DNA of 64,000 nucleotides from Monarcha castaneiventris obscurior (lineage: Eukaryota > Chordata > Aves > Passeriformes > Monarchidae), in contig JAMPIT010000476.1 of the NCBI GenBank assembly GCA_026261815.1, forward strand, positions 5,731,501 through 5,795,500. Direction: 5' to 3'. The position numbers and the translations under genes were made by a program. The notes beneath the pieces were generated by a model that had not been told where the DNA came from, made no database searches, and was given only the letters and a program-made list of their open reading frames with translations. Below, one piece after another: positions 41,059 through 51,707 of the stretch; positions within the stretch are counted from its first letter, which is position 1; each line of letters begins with the position of its first letter.

Positions 41059-41268
<210 letters not shown>

Positions 41269-41989
41269 TCAGGATGTCACCAGAAGGAACAACTTTCCAA
41301 ATTCATGCCGGCTGGTGTGTGCATGCCGGAGGTGGGGGAGCAGGTTCAAGCCCCAAGTGCTGCAAACAGCAACCCACCCAATGCAGGGGAGATGAATGTC
41401 ACTAGTTTAGGAATGGCTTGAAAATTGCCTTTGCCGCCAAGTGGCTCCACGGCCAGCACAAGCCAGGCGATGCTCCGCAGCAAAGCCAGCAGCTTTTGGG
41501 AGCCAAGCTCGGATCAACTGTCTTGTTCAATACAGACAGAGCACCAGGCTCTCCCCATCCACCACCTCCAATATTACACCAGGCCATGTGCTTTAATTAG
41601 GCTCGTCCTGTAAGGCAGAGGGGAAATAAACTCCTCCTTGCCCCAATGCTGGAAACATCCTCTGCTTAGAGCTGTCAATTCAGGGAATTTCAGCACCCAG
41701 CTTGGAGCACAGAAAGACGTAGGGAGAGAGAACCCCATTCCTCTGCCTCCATGCTACTTACATCCAGTTTATTTGCAGGTGTTAAAATTTAATTCTTTAC
41801 AACTGGGACAGCAAACACATTAAAAATCACAGCTGGCTGCTTCTGGGAAGGGGAGGGAATGCTATTCAACGCTGTTCCTTTCAGCTGCTGTTATTCCAGA
41901 GCTGACCATCCTCCTGTGGGTTTTGAGGACAGACTTTGGGGAGAGGACGTTTTAACTGGCTGGTTTTAAAACCCACCACGCGCCCACTG

Positions 41990-42660
41990 AGGCAAAGAAA
42001 CTGTATGATTTAATCTTTTCTCTTAAGCGATAGGGTGATTTAGCCAAGGGTTCAGTTGTACACAGCGCTGTTGCTATCAGGCGCCAGTTACAGGGATTTC
42101 TGTTTACCAACCGAAATTACACACGAAAGACAATGTGAACATCTGGCAAACATTCACACTACTCACCCCACCACCCACAACATGTTAAAAAGATTTATAT
42201 ATCTGATGAAGTCTCTCAAAGGTACATACCCTTGCAGAACCACAGCATTCCCTTATCAGCTCACCCAAATGGGTGCAGACATTTAGGTATACGCAAACCA
42301 CATACATATGCTGTAAGGGCCCTCTTACAAATAATGCTGGTACTTTGCATCTTCCCAAAACTTAATTAAAAAAAGAAAAAGAAGAAAAAACAAGCAAAAA
42401 GAAAAAAAAGAGGCAGAAAACAATCGTGCAATAGTAGGACTGAAGGAAGAAATGCAAAACCAAACATTATTGATAAATACAGCATGTTTGCCAGCTCAGA
42501 ATTAAAAATAGCAATATTTTACAAATAAAAAATAATAATAATTTACGAATAAAAAGAAACATACTGTCAGGAAGCAGCTGAAATAGACCAGCAAGGCAAA
42601 CCCATAAAGCCTTTTCCTAGCTCTGTTCTGCTTTGGTTTTATTGATTTGATTAACTACAC
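41990..42660. promoter_or_regulatory. A+T-rich block in PBX1 intron 1
   Basis: This block has strong A+T content with ATGATTTAATCTTTTCTC near 42006, A-rich purine runs (42361-42420), ATAATAATAATTTACG near 42531-42546, and TTTATTGATTTGATTAAC near 42637. It is close to the promoter, so a regulatory role is possible. Part of it is simple A-rich sequence. Confidence 0.25.
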
Positions 42661-43231
42661 TAAATTATCCAGGCAGGAACACACACGATTCCTGCAACTT
42701 TCCAAAGGAAGAGCCCCTCACTGCCCCGGGTCTGGCCGGGGAGAAAGTGAATGATTTCCTCCTCCTCACGGCTACTCTGCCCCTGCAAGAACGTAAGAAA
42801 ATTAATAAAATCAACCCTGCAACCAGCCTTTTAGGTAAGCGGGAGCTACGCAGAAGCTGGGGAGACAGGGAACGATGGAAGCTGAGGTTTGGGGATACTT
42901 TTATCCTTCTCGAAGTTCTTAAGAGAGTTTTGGGGCTGTGCGTGCATTTTTCCAAGAACAATGTATTCTAGCAATCTGCTCCGACTCGGGGCATAAATAT
43001 CAGGAGGAAGGACAACACACCAAGCAGCTTTGCAGTCCAGAAGAAATATCAAGTGTAACCCAGGCAATTCAGGGCAACTTTTTTAATTCCTTCATTTGAG
43101 GGTGTTTTTTTTCCTCTCCCTTAACTTTGAAGGTGCGCATTAGGTTTGTAGTCCCCAAAGCTCAGGGCAATTTGGACACCGGCTCTAACAGCCTTATTTT
43201 TCCTTTTTAAATACATCTACAACTAAGAACG

Positions 43232-43254
43232 AAAAAAAAAAAAAAAAAAAAAAA
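43232..43254. repeat. A23 homopolymer in PBX1 intron 1
   Basis: Twenty-three consecutive A on the plus strand (T on the sense strand), the longest homopolymer in the window. Confidence 0.92.
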
Positions 43255-43747
43255 CAAAGCTTCTATGAGCATCTTCAAAGCGCAGAAACACGCTGAAAAA
43301 TAACACTACAAGGGCCTAAGAAAGAACATTATTAGCAGCCCTAAAAACGGGGCAGCACTTCGTGGCTCTTTCTGATGAGCCCGGAGCGGAGCCCCCCACA
43401 CGCCGAGCTTGCCCCAACCACCACCGCAGTGAACCCCCACCCCAAAAAGGCTGGGAAAAGCCAGGCCCAGTTTGTGGATGGAGGGAGGGGGGCAGGCTGC
43501 GGGCGCGGCGACCCCTCGAAACCGCCACGAAGTTGGGAGGTGGGAGAAAGATGAGAAATAATAAGGGGGGGTGTTAACCGCTCCCCTTTCTTTTCCTCTC
43601 CCTCCCTCGCCACATTTCTCCGCAGCAGGACCCCCGTCCCCCGATACGCCGCGGACAGTCGCGCTCCCCACGCCGTACAACAAAGGCCGGGCCGGGGCGC
43701 GGGGGAAACTTCCCGGCACCTGCCCCATCGCTCCCCGCCGCTCTCAC

Positions 43748-43938
43748 CTGGCCTGCGCCTCGTCCAAACTCTGGTCCGTGATGGTCATGATCTGCTGTAA
43801 GATGTCTCCGATGTCCTGCTTCCTGCCTGCCTCCCCCTCCGCCCCGCCTGGTCCATCCTGCATGTGCTGGGACAGGCCCGGGTGCCCCGGCATCCCCACC
43901 CCGCTGTGCGTGTGCATCAGCCGCGGCTGGTCATCCAT
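43748..43938 (-). CDS. PBX1: PBX1 coding exon 1 (residues 1-63 plus two bases of codon 64)
   Basis: PBX1 is a TALE-class homeodomain transcription factor that binds DNA with HOX and MEIS/PREP proteins in the nucleus. This exon encodes the N-terminus, beginning MDDQPRLMH and ending SLDEAQA plus the AG of an Arg codon. Residues from about 38 on ([12 protein letters not shown], then [13 protein letters not shown]) are the start of the PBC-A domain, which contacts MEIS/PREP. The MDxQPRLMH opening and the GHPGLSQH segment fit PBX1 rather than PBX2, PBX3 or PBX4, as I recall those proteins. The ATG has G at -3 and +4 (a strong Kozak context). It is the first ATG after an in-frame TAA at 44119-44121. 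The exon ends CAG|GTGAG, a consensus donor. It lies in a CpG island. A few N-terminal residues differ from the human protein as I recall it (for example Asp at 3 and Pro at 17). Confidence 0.97.
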
Positions 43939-44110
43939 CGCCGGCCGCCGGCCCCGCTCCGCCGCCGCCTCCTGCCCTGACTGCCGGGAGCGGCACGGCT
44001 GGGCTAGCCGCCTGGCTCCTCGCTTTCTTTTCTTGCTCGCTTTCTTCTTCTTCTTTCCTCCCCCCCCTTCCTCCTCCTCCTCCTCCTCCTCCCCAGCCTC
44101 TTCCTCTTCG
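43939..44110 (-). other. PBX1: PBX1 5' untranslated region (approximate)
   Basis: This is sense-strand leader upstream of the ATG. The minus strand contains no ATG from 43939 to 44696, so no upstream open reading frame can start there whichever start site is used. The leader carries GC-rich triplets near the ATG and a GGA/GAG repeat (44070-44092). The transcription start is unknown, and the upstream limit here is a guess based on the TATA-like element at 44111-44124. Confidence 0.55.
44038..44092. repeat. TTC/CTC triplet repeat, GAA/GAG on the sense strand
   Basis: The plus strand has a TTC-type run, a C run, then about seven CTC units ending at 44092. On the PBX1 sense strand this is GAG/GGA repeat in the probable leader. 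It is likely polymorphic in length. Confidence 0.85.
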
Positions 44111-44124
44111 CTTTTTATTTATCC
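44111..44124 (-). promoter_or_regulatory. TATA-like A+T element in the PBX1 island
   Basis: The minus strand reads GGATAAATAAAAAG, an isolated A+T patch in a GC-rich island about 175 bp upstream of the ATG. It could place a start near 44080-44090. CpG-island promoters usually lack a TATA box, so this is only a candidate. Confidence 0.25.
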
Positions 44125-44150
44125 TTCACGCTGGCGCCCGGCTCCGCGGC

Positions 44151-44320
44151 GGGGAGGAAGAGGAGGAGGAGAAAAATGAAGGGGGGGGGGGGAGAAAAAA
44201 AGAAAAGAGAAAAAAAGAAGGGAAAAAAATCCCTTCGGCTGCTTGAGGAGGAGGAGGGAGGAGGGAGGGAAGGAGGAGGGAGGGAAAGGGGGGGGGTTCC
44301 GGGGAAGGGAGGGGAAACGG
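44151..44320. repeat. Polypurine tract with G12 run beside the PBX1 5' end
   Basis: The plus strand is almost entirely purine over about 170 bp, with few interruptions. It includes GGA repeats, 12 consecutive G at 44181-44192, A-rich stretches, and a second G run at about 44289-44297. Such tracts can form triplex or quadruplex structures, and they are prone to assembly and sequencing error. Confidence 0.85.
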
Positions 44321-44695
44321 CGGCGACTCCAAAAGCAGGGCAGCTCAGCCCCGCGCCAGAGAGGCAGCGGGCGGGCCGGGGCCAAGGGCTGCGCCCGGAG
44401 AGGAGGAGAAGGAGAAGGAGGAGGAGGCGGCGGCGGCCGCGGCAAGGCGGCCGCCCGCGACGGCGGCGCCGGAGCTACCGCGGCCGGAGCCCCCGCGCAC
44501 CGGGGGAGGGCTCCAAACTTTCCCCCACCCTGGGGCCGCGTTCAGGGCTGGCTAGGCCCCCCCTGCGCCGAGCCTGCGCGCACCGCTCTGGCCCTCGCCG
44601 CCTGCTTTTGTTCGGCTCCGGACTCCTCAAACTGGCACGGAGAAACCCGGGGGCGGGGGGAGGAAGGGGCAGCGGCGCCGCCCGCCCCCCCGGCC

Positions 44696-44702
44696 CCATT
44701 GG
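44696..44702 (-). promoter_or_regulatory. CCAAT box in the PBX1 island
   Basis: The minus strand reads CCAATGG, flanked by GC-rich DNA, about 760 bp upstream of the ATG. It is a perfect NF-Y core. It suits an upstream start site in the island, but function is inferred. Confidence 0.45.
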
Positions 44703-45004
44703 CGGCGACGGCGGGAGGGACGGCCCGCGGGCCGCACCGCCCCCTGCGCGCCCGCCCGTCAATCTCCGGGTTCAGAGGTGGGACGGGGCCGCGCCCCGCC
44801 CGCGCCTTAAAGCGACCGAGCCCGGCCGAGCGCGGCGCCGCAGGGGGAAGGGGCGGCCCGAGCCGGGCATGCGGGCCCCCCCCGCCGGCCCTCACCCGCG
44901 GGCTTGGCGCTAGCCCGCGCTCCCCGCCCCTCCGAGTGGTGCCTCAGTCTTTCCGCTTCCCGCACCGCGGCCCCGCGGCTGCTCCTGAGGCTCCCCTCTG
45001 CCTT

Positions 45005-45200
45005 CTCCATCTCTCTTCAGCCTCCTCCGTCTCCTCTCAACCTCTCCATCCTTACCTCCCCTTAGTCAGATATCCTGCCTCTCCTCAGCCTTCCCCACCT
45101 CCTTTCAGCCCCCCATCTCCTCTAAGCCAGCCATCCCACCTCTCCTTAGCCTTCCTCCCCTCCTGTCAGCCTTCCCCATCCCCTCGGCCCCCCGATGCCC
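45005..45200. repeat. Degenerate pyrimidine-rich minisatellite, unit about 20-25 bp
   Basis: About eight or nine imperfect copies of a unit resembling TCCTYAGCCTTCCCCAYCTC lie head to tail on the plus strand, just outside the CpG island. Units vary in length and are interrupted (for example by AGTCAGATATCC near 45065). Most contain CAG or TAG after a pyrimidine tract, so each resembles a splice acceptor on the plus strand. Confidence 0.65.
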
Positions 45201-47079
45201 CCCAGGCAGCCTCTGTGTCTCCCCACTGCCCCTCAGCCATCCAGCAGGCTCTGACTCTCCAGACTGTCCCCAAATCTCCCAAGAATGAGGAGGGTTTCCC
45301 CGCCACTGTAGCCCCCAGGGAGATCCTTCCATCTCAGCCACCAGTGTGTCCTCATGGTGCTGTTTCTCTCACTAAACCTTGGGCCCACTGTGGTCCTTTC
45401 CAAATTAGGCCTGATTCTGTGATTCTCTCCTTTCTCTTCCACAGTGCAGAGCCTCCCCAAGCACATCTTGCAGACCAGCGGTGCCACATCCCACACTTGA
45501 TGGCCCCTCAACTGCCCAAACAGCACAGGAACAGCTGGCAGAGATCCCAAGACCACCATTCCAACCTACATGTCACAGCACTCAGGAGAGGAAGGACTTC
45601 CCCAGCCCCTTTCCCTGTCACTTGAGACTGTCCTGATCTCTGTAGGCATCAGCTGGTCAGCAGGCATGGCCCTGGGACTGAGCCGGCCATCAAACTTGCA
45701 TTTAAAAATTAATAAATAAAACAGTTACAGTGATTCAAGAATTTCTTTCATGGCAAATGGCTTCATCAGATTGTCCCTTTCTCAAATCTAAGGATGCCAG
45801 TTACAGGCACCTTGTAACACAAGGGAAGATGTGTCTAGTCCCAGCTCCTGACTTCAGCACTGGTTGGGGAAAGACCTATCAGGTACATTGGAGAGAAAAA
45901 AAAATACAAGGCAATTGTTTTGCTTCCACTCTTCATTTTTAATGAAACACTTTCCAGTGTTTTAAGCAAAACATGACTTTTCATTTTGAAATTTCCTTTC
46001 GAACCATTAAAATGTTTTAAAGCGGTTGAAGGCGCAGTGAGATGTTTTGATTTTTGTCACTCTGAAATGTTTCACTCAACACATTCTTCATGTATCTTGA
46101 TTTGCCAAAATTTTTCAAAGGTTTCTGCTTTCTCACCCAAGACATATCTCTATATCTTTTACTTTTCTGAAAAGGGGAAAAAAAGGGAGAAAAAATATTA
46201 TCATCTCCATGGCTCAACAGGAAACAGAACTGTATCCAAGAAACGAAGAGCCAAGGGACTCCTCTCCAAAGGTCCAAACTTTCAGACACTTAGTCATCCC
46301 TTCACTTGCTTGCTCACACACCAAGTCTAGACAGTTGCTGTCTCAAACCCTGGCAGGGACTTTCTCACCCCCACAGGTCAGCCCAGGATCTTTTGGGTTT
46401 GATTTTGAGCGGCTCCAAGGACAGGCAGTGTAGCAGAGATGAGAGTGCACAGCGGGAAAGGGAGCATGATGTCAGGGACATCGGGGACCATGGGATGCAG
46501 TGGCCTGCTGACCCTCCTGACTCTTGTTTTGAAGATCTTTCCCTATTTTCCAAGTCATAGTGTGATGCCTCAGCACATCAGGCTGGAGAGAGCAGGAGCC
46601 AGGAGACCCTCCAAGAAGCTGGCATGGGTAGGGTAAACGGTACACACAGGGTTGATGAGCCCCAGGCAGCCCCATAGTGTCTCAGAGAGAGCAAGGCAGA
46701 GCAGTCCAAGCTGCTCCAAGGGAAGATCCCAGCACAGAATCTTGGAGGATCTAAATGCCAGTGCAAAAATGGCAAGGATTCTGACTCTGCTGTCTGCTAG
46801 AGTCTGTAAAATCCTTCCTGTCGGAGATAACTAATCCTGGGGCCTTTACAACACCTCTCCTGAAAAGCACATTTCATTCCTCTGTCTCTTCCTGCCTTCC
46901 AAGTGCATGAGATTGCAATAGGTATTACCAAAAATATTCCCCATGGGAGCCGACATTGGACTCCCTTAAAACCCAAACACCATCACCCCTCCTTCCCCAA
47001 GACACAAGTGAGTACTATGCTCTATTATCTCTACACCCACTAAATCTTTCTGAAATAAAGAATAAACATTTCCACCACA

Positions 47080-47360
47080 CATAGTGTAAGTGTATGTGCC
47101 AAGCTGCCTTGCTTCCTCTCCTCTGTGGTTATTATAAAGTGGTTTTGTTTGAATGGTGTAGCAGATGGACAGCGTCCAAGTCTGGCGTCCCCACTCCCCT
47201 CAGTACGTCTAACGCTATCTTTGGTTTATCACAGATTCCTGCAGAAAATGTTTATGGTAGCCTCTTGTTTAAAATCTTGGCTGCATCGCAGCATAATTCC
47301 TATTATTTATTAAATGAAAATCAAGCTGTTGTTAATGCACCATTACTGTGGCAAAGTGGA
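47080..47360. promoter_or_regulatory. Candidate regulatory block upstream of PBX1 (about 3.3 kb)
   Basis: This is a non-repetitive block about 3.1-3.4 kb upstream of the PBX1 ATG, with GTACGTCTAACGCTATCTTT, CTATTATTTATTAAATG and GTTGTTAATGCACCATTACT. The open frame across it has no recognisable domain. Confidence 0.28.
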
Positions 47361-48279
47361 GCCCTTGGAAATGAAGACCAAACATGCTCTCTGTTCTCTG
47401 AGTGCGAGGGAAGCATCCCGCTGTCACCATCGCTCAACACTCACGAAGCCACCAGGATGAGAAGCGGTTTCCCGGCCTGAGACTCCTTAAACATTTCCTT
47501 TTTACTGAAGAGAGACTCCTTTGCTTTGCTGCCCAAAACCTGACCTCCCAGAGCCAGACAGTGCACAGATCATACCTCACACCATCAGAGGGGCTCTCCA
47601 TAAGACACCACTTTGGCCATGCCCTTCTTCGTTCACCATGACCAAATTAATTTTCCTCCCTCTTCTGCAATTTTCCTCTATCAGAAAAATTTCCATGGGA
47701 AACCCAAAGCCCCTTCTATTTCCCAGACAGCCACAGTCCCTGTAACACAATGAGCTCCATATAGATGGTCTCCCTTACACTGAAGTGTGGCAGTGCTTAC
47801 ATTCCTAACTGGTTTTCAGAGGAAATTCTAAAATTTTCCTGGAAATGTCTTGTTGCTTTGAACTGATTGTTTATTTGTCAGTTTAGTCATTAACCTTCTT
47901 CCTTACTCCTTTGGCTTTTGATAAGACAGAAAATGTCAAAGGAACGGGAAATAGGTTCAGAATGATTTCCCCTGGCGAAGGATCCCAGTCCTCAGAGGCA
48001 AAGGGAGTTTTCTCATCAATTTGAGCAGAAGCACGGCTTCACTCCAGGTGCCAGGTTAAATCAGCCTTCAGGTTTTTGCGGGGTTTGTGTGTTAGGCTTT
48101 AGGTCTTCTGGAGGGATCTCAGCCTGGGGATCTCAAAGCCCTTTCAAAATGAGCTAAATACCACTGATCCCAGTAAAGATGAGAAGAGCCAGAAATATAT
48201 TCCCACTCACTCCCTTCCCAGCCTCACCTTCAACCCCTGCGTCACACCAACTCTGCCATGTTCATGGTCTCTTCTATTA

Positions 48280-48720
48280 AGAAATACGTCTTAGTTAATA
48301 CATTGCTTATTAATATTACCTATTCATGCAATTATTATAAATAACCTGACCCTCGGCAAAATCCTACAACCACAAGAGAGGTGAACAAATTCTGTTCACA
48401 GTAAAATTTGTGGTATCTAAATTGTTTGTTACTTATTCAAATACAAGAAACAAAATTCCTACCACCAGAAGTTTACCAAAAAGAAAAACGTCTTTTTCCA
48501 ATAGCTGACATAAACATGTAAGCGCTACCAAACATATTTACATGTTTGAAATAGATGGTATAATTACAATGAGTTATAGCCAATATTCAGACTTTCCATC
48601 GTTTAAATGCTACCTTCTGATACAGCACAGCACATCCTTTAATTGTGATCACATGCTCTTTCTTAGAGACTGCTGCAATTTTTTTCCATAAAAACATCTA
48701 TAATTGAAAAGAAAATGGCA
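48280..48720. promoter_or_regulatory. A+T-rich block upstream of PBX1 (about 4.5 kb)
   Basis: This block is very A+T-rich with clustered homeodomain cores, for example TTGCTTATTAATATTACC and GCAATTATTATAAATAACC near 48305-48347. No transposon ends were found. Enhancer or neutral A+T-rich DNA cannot be told apart here. Confidence 0.25.
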
Positions 48721-51646
48721 TTGTTTAAAATAAATTGTCTACCCTCCTGGAAATAAACAGGTGACTTCCCTTACAGAATGTCCTATTTCTGGGACTTCTG
48801 TATCAGAGCAAGCCATCTGCAAAATCATTTTGGACATTTTTCCAAACCCAAACTTGAATTTCAGCAAGGAAATGCAGTTTTTCAAGACAGAAAAAAAAAA
48901 TCCAACAAGGATTTTGAAAACAAGTCAGGTAAAACCTATCAGTGGAAATAGCAACAAAAGCAATCATAGAGTCCTCCAATAAAAGCAGGTCCATTCCAGA
49001 CTCAACGAAAAGGTCTTTTACCCTCTTTCAACCAGTACTGATGTTCCTCAAAGGATACAAATAGCTGTTAAATTCACTTTTGTCTAGAGAGTCTCGCATT
49101 TGTGCAATGCTTAAAAAAAGAGAAAAAGCCACATTAGAGGTACAAACACATGACTGTATTCTACAGCTTCTCCATGAGCTCTCACAAGTCAAGCCTCCTA
49201 AAGGGACTTTGAGACCTCTTCATCACCAGCAGGATGGGCTCTCTTTTGTAGGAAGCCCATTTTCAGATGATTTACCAAGAAGGTATTTCCCCAGCCTTCC
49301 TGTATAGACAAGGATATGGAGAGCCAAGAGAAAGAAGGGCCTTGCCTCTGGGAACCACCAGCAAGAGCCAAAGTTCTCACGCAAAGGTCTCAAGTAATAT
49401 CTGCCTTGGTCACAGTGTCTGTGAAAGAAATCCCTGTTGCCTCATGTGAACTAGAGGTAACCCAAATGACTTTCTTTGCATCTCAGATGCAGACTCATGA
49501 TTTTTGGAATGCTTTCCATCACACTATCTCCCTTCAAATGGTCTTTATGGAGTTTATCTGCAGTCAGAAGTTGGTTTTCCTCTCCTGAGTTTTCCATGGA
49601 TTTCCCAGACTAAGAAAGGCTGCCATTGAAGAGACTCAGCTACCGGTTTCTGATATCACCTTCATAAAAAGGGGCTCTAACGCTATCTCTAAAGACGGTT
49701 CTCAACAGCCCTGAGCTGAGGGATAGAGCCAATACCGTCGGCCCCTCTGCAGCACTACAGTTGGTGAGAAGTGTCCTCCCATGCAAAGTCTGCTCCCTGA
49801 GTCAGAGCCCTGCTATCCCATGCTCCTCTCAAGCTGGCCATCAGCAGAAAGCACTGAGCAAAGAGGTCACAGTGAGAGACACAGGTCTCCATGGTGGTAA
49901 GCAAGCCAGCAGCTCCAATTTACTGAAAGGCTTTTCGATAAAACCCCCCTGCCCCTGCTTGGCTTGTTTACAGGTTCCTTCAGTCTCTCTCCTGGGGGGT
50001 TGACCCATTGTTCTTGCAGGCTTTCCTCTTATCAGCTGTCCCATCCTATTTGCACAACTGCTGTAGTTGGACCTTAGCCTTTCATTTCATTTTCATTTGG
50101 CTTCTTCCCCAACTTCCCATATTTGAGCGTTTTGCTTATTATCAGTCTGGTCCCTTCTGTACTTTGTTCAGCTCCATTCTACTAATTGGTTTGAGTGTGG
50201 GCTCAGCATTCCCTAAAGGAGAGTCACCTCCCCTCGCACACCGGTGCTGCCACGCATTCCACACCCTCCCCAGACTCCCAGAGCAGGAGCGACACCTCCT
50301 CTTCAAAAGGTGCTGGTGTCCTTGGACTGAACGGGTCTGACACAGTGATCGATATAATCACTGATATATGATTGTGTCCCATATTGGTTTTTCACAGCCC
50401 AGGAAACACGTCCCCTGGCAGGCCCTGAAGGTTGTAGGACAGATAGGCTTCAAACCAGACATCCATTTTCACTATTGCTTTTATCAACAGCTTTCTCTGT
50501 AATATCCCTGTATTGCACACCACCTTGGGAAGCACCCAGTTTCAAATCCCCAGCAGCCTAAAACTAGGATGTCCACTTTAATTCCTATGAATTGAAAATA
50601 TTTGGATTCTAGCATGGTCAGATGAACCAAAGCTGCTTGCACCACCCTTGTCAATGACCTTGTCTTTCCAGAACACAAGTCTTCCTGTGGCTCCCAGGTC
50701 ATAAAGAGGTGTCAAAACCACTTGCCTCTCATTCATGACTATGGAAGCAGTGCTGCAGAGAGAATAACCACAAATCACAGCAGTAGCTCTCCTGTCCCCA
50801 GATGCAACCCAAGTTCACAAAGGACTTTTGCTTTGCTTGGTCGACTGGGCAGAAAACCTACACAGCTTAATTTCTTACCACGCTTTCCCAGGAGGAAAAA
50901 ATCTCACCTTGAATTGCTGTCAAGTCACATATCGTATCTCACCCCAAAAAGACTTGGGCAGGTTAAGCCCGGAAGAAGGAGAAACTATCAAAGGCTGCTG
51001 GTTTGATAAGGGCACACATACACTCCAGCAGCACCTGGTTACTGTGGGACATGCGGAGCTGGAAGCTGCGCTGGGAGAGCAGCTTGCCCTTCCTAGGCAG
51101 TTCTCCAGAGGGGAAGCCAGAAAGGGACAGGTTGTCACCACCTCTGAAGCAGAGCAAAGCCTGCAGAGCAAACACTGTTCACATCTTGCATTGAGCCCAA
51201 AACCGCCTACACACACATTCCAGGAGTGGCACACCAGTGCCATCAGCTCAGCACCTGCTGGGCAGTGAAATCAACAGCTCTGAGAATGGAAAGGCAAGTT
51301 CACTGGGATTGTGGCTTTGGAAGGAGGTCCTGTTGAGCCAAAGAAGGTGGAGCTGTTGGACACTGCTCTGGAATGAGCCTTCAGCTTCCCACACTGGCCT
51401 ATTTAGCAGCAGCTTCAACTTTCCCAGCCTCCATTTAGTGAACACAAAAGTCAGGGTGTCCAAGGGATTGGGACAGAGGGCTGGAAAAATGGTAGTGGCA
51501 TTGTGGTCCTGGCAATGGGGAAGACAAAAGGACACATAACAATCGAAAAGCTACTGGCAACTCTGACATGCTGCTTTTCTTCCAGTCTCATACTGGGGAA
51601 GGTCCTCAAAGGATGTAAATTAATAAATCTCATTTGAAGCAGTACT

Positions 51647-51707
51647 AATTTAACTCACAGTAAAGACCTGGCTTTCTAATTTTCAGAAGTCCCAATTTAA
51701 CTCACAG
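51647..51707. repeat. Two-copy direct repeat, 47-bp period
   Basis: AATTTAACTCACAG occurs at 51647-51660 and 51694-51707. Each is followed by a near-identical AAGACCTGG, so a local tandem duplication with some divergence is likely. Confidence 0.85.

Larger units (their letters stand above)
43370..44960 (-). promoter_or_regulatory. PBX1: CpG island promoter of PBX1
   Basis: A sharply CpG- and G+C-rich block surrounds coding exon 1, in contrast to the CpG-poor DNA on both sides. CpG density is highest at about 43620-43780, 43900-44000 and 44380-44900. It contains a CCAAT box on the minus strand, G-rich SP/KLF-like stretches, and long purine tracts. This is the usual promoter type for developmental homeobox genes. 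The exact edges are approximate, and start-site position cannot be fixed from sequence alone. Confidence 0.85.

Noticed and set aside
43571..44179. 202-codon plus-strand frame opposite PBX1 exon 1
   Set aside because: It is the antisense shadow of the PBX1 exon and its GC-rich leader, ending in low-complexity Ser and Pro runs.
44243..45625. 460-codon open frame on the plus strand across the CpG island
   Set aside because: The translation is Arg/Gly/Pro-rich, then Ser/Pro-rich, with no recognisable domain. It runs through the purine tract, GC-rich DNA and the minisatellite, where stops are rare. It is antisense to the PBX1 promoter and best explained by composition. A non-coding divergent transcript remains possible.
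50344..50362. Hairpin AGTGAT / ATCACT
   Set aside because: The arms are only 6 bp with a 7-nt loop in A+T-rich DNA, so it is expected by chance many times in the window.
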